Part shown: positions 53,331 through 56,464 of the stretch, one piece after another
Layout: each line of letters opens with the position of its first letter
How positions within the stretch are numbered: position 1 is the first letter of the stretch
From: Chloroflexota bacterium
Lineage (GTDB): Bacteria; Chloroflexota; Anaerolineae; Anaerolineales; Villigracilaceae
Reading direction: 5' to 3'
DNA length: 56,464 bases
NCBI GenBank assembly: GCA_021795965.1
Contig: JAJYOU010000015.1
Span: 1 to 56,464 of the forward strand
Translations under genes and position numbers: made by a program
The notes under the pieces: model-generated
The model's input: only the letters and a program-made list of their open reading frames with translations
Database searches by the model: none
What the model was told of the DNA's origin: nothing

Positions 53331-53360
53331 TTGACGCTCGTTTACAGGAGATGGTAAGAT
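53331..53360 (+). promoter_or_regulatory. Promoter of the TPR gene pair
   Basis: TTGACG (53331-53336) is 18 nt from TAAGAT (53355-53360), the latter preceded by TGG as an extended -10. The first ATG is 12 nt further on. Confidence 0.65.
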
Positions 53361-53372
53361 GATAGAAAGCCT

Positions 53373-54704
53373 ATGTATCTACGTGGAAGTAAATGGAGCA
53401 TGAACAAACGGCGAAAGCCGTTTAATTATTTTAGAATCATCACCCTTTTATTGGCGATTGGGTTCGTGATGTATTTTGGTGTTGTTTTGAGCCCGGTTGT
53501 TCAAACCAGCTTCCTGCCAACACCAACCATCACCCGTTCTCCAGAATCATATATCACCGAGGCGGAACAGTTCTTTGCACAAGGGAAGCTAACCCAGGCG
53601 ATTCAATCTTACAGCGAGGCTTTACGAGCCAATCCGAATGACGCCGCGACTTATATTGCGCTTGCACGCATCCAGGTATGGGCTGGCAAATATGCGGACG
53701 CCCAGACCAGCGCTGAAAATGCCTTGTTGTTAAATCCAAATGACTCAATTGCTTATGCCGTGCGCGGATGGGCGCTCGAAGCACAGAGAGATTTTTTGCG
53801 GGCAGAAACTTCAATTAAGAAAGCCCTTGAGCTTGACCCAAACAATGCGCTCGCTCATGCTTATTACGCGGAATTGATTTCAGACGAATATTTGAGCGGC
53901 ACGGGACCTTTTGATGCGTTGACAAAAATGAGTGAAGAATCCAAGGTGGCGTTATCGCTTGCACCTGGTTTGTTTGAAGCTCACCGTGCCCGGGGTTATG
54001 TTTTTGAAGCAACCGGCAACTATGAGGATGCCATTCGCGAATACGAAGCAGCAGTAGCCATCAATAAGAACATTGAAGACGTCTACGTTTCACTGGGACG
54101 GAACTATCGTGCCTTGGGTGTGTACGACAAGGCTGTGAATGCCTTGACCATTGCAAATCAACTTAATCCATCTGACCCCACACCACTGCTCTACATTTCA
54201 AGGGTTTACGCCACGGTGGGTGAATTTGCCAAGGCAGAACAATACGCCCAACAGGCGGTAAAAACCAATCCGAGCGACGCATCACTGCGCGGCAACCTGG
54301 GCGTGATGTATTATAAAAATTTGAAATGGCCGGAAGCGGAGACCGAATTAAAATTGACCGTGGTAGGAGGGGTCGATTCCGACGGAGTGGAAGTTAAGCC
54401 GGTGGAGCTGACGGCTTCTGCTTTTCGAGTGCCGGAATTTTATTTTACCTACGGCTTGGTCCTGGTTCGATTGAATAAATGCGGTGAAGCTCTCCCCATT
54501 TTTAAACGTCTCCTCTTGACTGTTCCAAATGATGAGATTTCTGTTTATAACGCAAATGAAGGCATTCGTATGTGCGCCGAGGCGGCACAGGGCACATTGA
54601 CACCCGGGACTGGAACCCCCGAATCAACCCCAGGGACCAATGTTCCCGCTGGTACCGGCACCGGAACGCCTTCCATTAATTTGACGCTAACACCAACTCC
54701 CTGA
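53373..54704 (+). CDS. Membrane-anchored TPR protein, first paralogue
   Basis: A 443-residue protein: short basic N-terminus, one transmembrane helix (about 23-42), then the motif TITRSPESY and an array of about eight tetratricopeptide repeats (residues about 58-400; units such as ANPNDAATYIALARIQVWAG and LNPNDSIAYAVRGWALEAQ), ending in a Thr/Gly/Pro tail. The repeats are expected outside the membrane. The start at 53373 is preferred to 53400 because its MYLRGS matches the MNPRGS start of the paralogue. It probably scaffolds an envelope complex; partner unknown. Confidence 0.8.
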   Translation: MYLRGSKWSMNKRRKPFNYFRIITLLLAIGFVMYFGVVLSPVVQTSFLPTPTITRSPESYITEAEQFFAQGKLTQAIQSYSEALRANPNDAATYIALARIQVWAGKYADAQTSAENALLLNPNDSIAYAVRGWALEAQRDFLRAETSIKKALELDPNNALAHAYYAELISDEYLSGTGPFDALTKMSEESKVALSLAPGLFEAHRARGYVFEATGNYEDAIREYEAAVAINKNIEDVYVSLGRNYRALGVYDKAVNALTIANQLNPSDPTPLLYISRVYATVGEFAKAEQYAQQAVKTNPSDASLRGNLGVMYYKNLKWPEAETELKLTVVGGVDSDGVEVKPVELTASAFRVPEFYFTYGLVLVRLNKCGEALPIFKRLLLTVPNDEISVYNANEGIRMCAEAAQGTLTPGTGTPESTPGTNVPAGTGTGTPSINLTLTPTP

Positions 54705-54709
54705 ACCTG

Positions 54710-56161
54710 ATGAATATGAATCCCCGCGGGTCTATTTTTAATAGACGCCCTCAAAATAACATTTACCGTGTTTTTCTTTACCTGTTGGTGATCCTTGCTG
54801 GAACGGGAATTTACCTGGGAATCCAGCGAGGAACCTTAAAGCCCATAGGCGACCCCACGCTGACCCCAACCCGCTCGCCGGAATCCTTCAAAATTGAGGG
54901 GGATGCGCAGTTCACCTCCGGCGATCTGGAATCAGCCATCAGTTCCTATCGCAAAGCCCTGGATATTAATCCCAATGACGCCCAAATCTGGGCAACTTTG
55001 GCGCGGATCCAGACTTATAACTCCTCCCTGAAGACCATCGATGCAGACCGCCGCACAACTCTGACAGACGCGTTGAATTCGATCAACAAGGCGAAAACTT
55101 TGGCTCCTGATGACAGCACCGTGGCGGCAATTCGAGCCTTTGTGCTGGATTGGAATTCGTCACCTTCCATTTCGGGTGACAAAGCTGCTGGCTACCTGGT
55201 GGAGGCTGAACAGGAGGCTGTCAGGGCGTTAAACCTGGATAATACCAATACCCTGGCGCTTGCTTATTATGCCGAAATTATGATTGACCAACAACGAATT
55301 ACCCAGGCTGAGCAAAATATCCTTAAGGCTGTCGATACCGGTCAAAATATTATGGATGTACACCGGGTTTATGCATATTTACTTGAAACCGAGGGCGTTT
55401 ATAACCAGGCAATCGATGAATACAATAAAGCGATAGCGATCACTCCCAACCTGACGTTCCTCTATATGCGTGCCGGGGCAAACTACCGGACGATGGCTTT
55501 TAAGAGTGTGACGGAAGAACAAAAAACAGCGTTTTATGCCAGTTCGCTTGAGTATTTTGCAAAAGCAGCAGCCATTAATGATCAACTTGGCATCAAAGAT
55601 CCCACTCCTTATCTTTCGATTGCGAAGACATATTCGCAATTAGGTGAATATTACGCAGCTGGACGGAATGTTCAGAAAGCCTTGACGTTTGATCCTTCCA
55701 ACCCGGATGTTTACGGACAATTGGGGATTGTTTTTACACACTCTCGAAATTTCGAAGGAGCCATTCCCGCGTTGAAATGTGCCATTTTGGGCTGCACAGC
55801 TTCTGAGAGCTGTGATGCTCGCGGAGGATGCGATACCGGTGATAACGGCACCGAGGTCAAGGGCCTGGGTTTATCCCCCAACAGCATTGTGTATTATTAC
55901 TCTTACATTTCCAACCTGGCAGCGCTCAGCCGTCCTAAAAGCAATCACTGCCCGGAGGCGCTGGGTTTGATCAACGAAATTCGCACTGCAGGATACAACA
56001 GCGATCCAATAGTCGAGTCCATTTTGAAGGAAAACGAGAATATTTGCGCAATGGTGGGGAAAGGAATAATTATCAGTGATTTGACTCCCACGCCACCCCT
56101 TACCGCTCAACCCACCCTCCCTTTCGCCTCCGCCACGCCGAGCCCGACCCCAATCCAGTAA
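54710..56161 (+). CDS. Membrane-anchored TPR protein, second paralogue
   Basis: A 483-residue paralogue of the preceding protein with the same plan: basic start, one helix (about 19-38), TPTRSPESF, then TPR units (ISSYRKALDINPNDAQIWA, VQKALTFDPSNPDVYGQLG) and a Thr/Pro tail. It has a Cys-rich insertion near residues 355-376 (CAILGCTASESCDARGGCD) absent from the first. It begins 5 nt after the first gene, so the two are one unit. The start may be at 54710 or two codons later. Confidence 0.8.
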   Translation: MNMNPRGSIFNRRPQNNIYRVFLYLLVILAGTGIYLGIQRGTLKPIGDPTLTPTRSPESFKIEGDAQFTSGDLESAISSYRKALDINPNDAQIWATLARIQTYNSSLKTIDADRRTTLTDALNSINKAKTLAPDDSTVAAIRAFVLDWNSSPSISGDKAAGYLVEAEQEAVRALNLDNTNTLALAYYAEIMIDQQRITQAEQNILKAVDTGQNIMDVHRVYAYLLETEGVYNQAIDEYNKAIAITPNLTFLYMRAGANYRTMAFKSVTEEQKTAFYASSLEYFAKAAAINDQLGIKDPTPYLSIAKTYSQLGEYYAAGRNVQKALTFDPSNPDVYGQLGIVFTHSRNFEGAIPALKCAILGCTASESCDARGGCDTGDNGTEVKGLGLSPNSIVYYYSYISNLAALSRPKSNHCPEALGLINEIRTAGYNSDPIVESILKENENICAMVGKGIIISDLTPTPPLTAQPTLPFASATPSPTPIQ

Positions 56162-56266
56162 TTCTCCTGACGTCGGGATGATGTTTTTCGGCTGAAGCAA
56201 CTAAATATTGAGGCTGATTCAATATTCGAGAAATATCAGAATAGTATAAGAATAACAATAATCCTC

Positions 56267-56295
56267 TTGACTTTGAGATATACCACAGGTATGAT
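56267..56295 (+). promoter_or_regulatory. groES: groES promoter
   Basis: TTGACT (56267-56272) is 17 nt from TATGAT (56290-56295). The CIRCE operator starts 5 nt after the -10 box, so bound repressor would cover the transcription start. Confidence 0.8.
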
Positions 56296-56299
56296 TGAT

Positions 56300-56326
56300 T
56301 TAGCACTCAGCAATAGCGAGTGCTAA
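56300..56326 (+). promoter_or_regulatory. CIRCE operator (HrcA-binding)
   Basis: A perfect TTAGCACTC-N9-GAGTGCTAA inverted repeat, the consensus CIRCE element bound by the heat-shock repressor HrcA. It lies between the groES promoter and start codon. Confidence 0.97.
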
Positions 56327-56377
56327 ATAATTGTAATAATGTCAACCATCATCAAAAATTTTTAGCAGGAGGCGAGT

Positions 56378-56464
56378 ATGTCAATTTCAATAAAACCCCT
56401 TGGCAATCGCGTGGTAGTCGAGCCGATCGAACAGGAAGATGTCCCTGCGTATTTGGCAAACAGG
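56378..56464 (+). CDS. groES: Co-chaperonin GroES, N-terminal part (cut by window edge)
   Basis: Only 29 residues are visible. They begin MSISIKPLGNRVVVEPIEQ, matching the conserved GroES start (KPLGDRVVVEP). GroES caps the GroEL chamber during protein folding. AGGAGG lies 5 nt before the ATG. The upstream CIRCE element fits a groES-groEL heat-shock operon, so groEL probably follows beyond the window. Confidence 0.95.
   Translation, partial: MSISIKPLGNRVVVEPIEQEDVPAYLANR

Overview
The window looks like chromosomal DNA of an anaerobic Chloroflexota, most likely class Anaerolineae. This is an inference from content: several secreted NBR1-type Ig-fold lipoproteins with Thr/Pro linkers, bacterial Elp3, a tungstate transporter, lysine 2,3-aminomutase, short-chain CHR pairs, a GlmL-like ATPase and zinc-ribbon membrane proteins. 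No 16S rRNA, tRNA, insertion sequence, prophage or CRISPR array was seen. Coding density is high and genes sit in short co-directional runs that switch strand often.

Layout. 1-1421 (-): PfkB-type kinase and a truncated M20 peptidase. 1920-8302 (+): inositol-1-phosphate synthase, a deacetylase-like lipoprotein, a HIT protein, Elp3, two overlapping CHR transporters and a tandem universal stress protein. 8347-12620 (-): conserved anchored protein, MutM, PRPP synthetase, then MeaB and the B12-binding subunit of methylmalonyl-CoA mutase. 12840-21485 (+): one tightly packed operon of eight genes encoding membrane proteins, a GlmL-like ASKHA ATPase, a barrel protein and a Thr/Pro/Ala-repeat surface protein. 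This is the best candidate here for an undescribed system. 21610-28262 (-): phosphohexomutase, DUF389-SH3b fusion, HAD protein, GyrB and a membrane protein. 28470-30444 (+): membrane protein, JAMM protease, PlsY. 30691-36531 (-): MBL hydrolase, aldo/keto reductase, zinc-ribbon protein, two NBR1-Ig proteins, KamA. 36885-42271 (+): ureohydrolase, two acetyltransferases, then a regulator and the TupABC tungstate transporter. 42906-45417 (-): metY-metA behind a SAM-I riboswitch. 45437-46131 (+): NYN nuclease and a possible small RNA. 46156-52382 (-): NBR1-Ig lipoprotein, then a BMP-type nucleoside ABC transporter. 52528-53292 (-): trmD. 53331-56161 (+): two TPR proteins. 56267-56464 (+): CIRCE-controlled groES, cut by the right edge.

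Regulation is unusually legible: a promoter plus SAM-I riboswitch for methionine synthesis; CIRCE for groES; a palindrome over the -10 box of the tungstate regulator; hairpins just after the binding-protein gene in both ABC operons; and several -10 boxes only 5-9 nt from start codons, which suggests leaderless mRNAs. All functional calls come from motifs read by eye; no database search was run.
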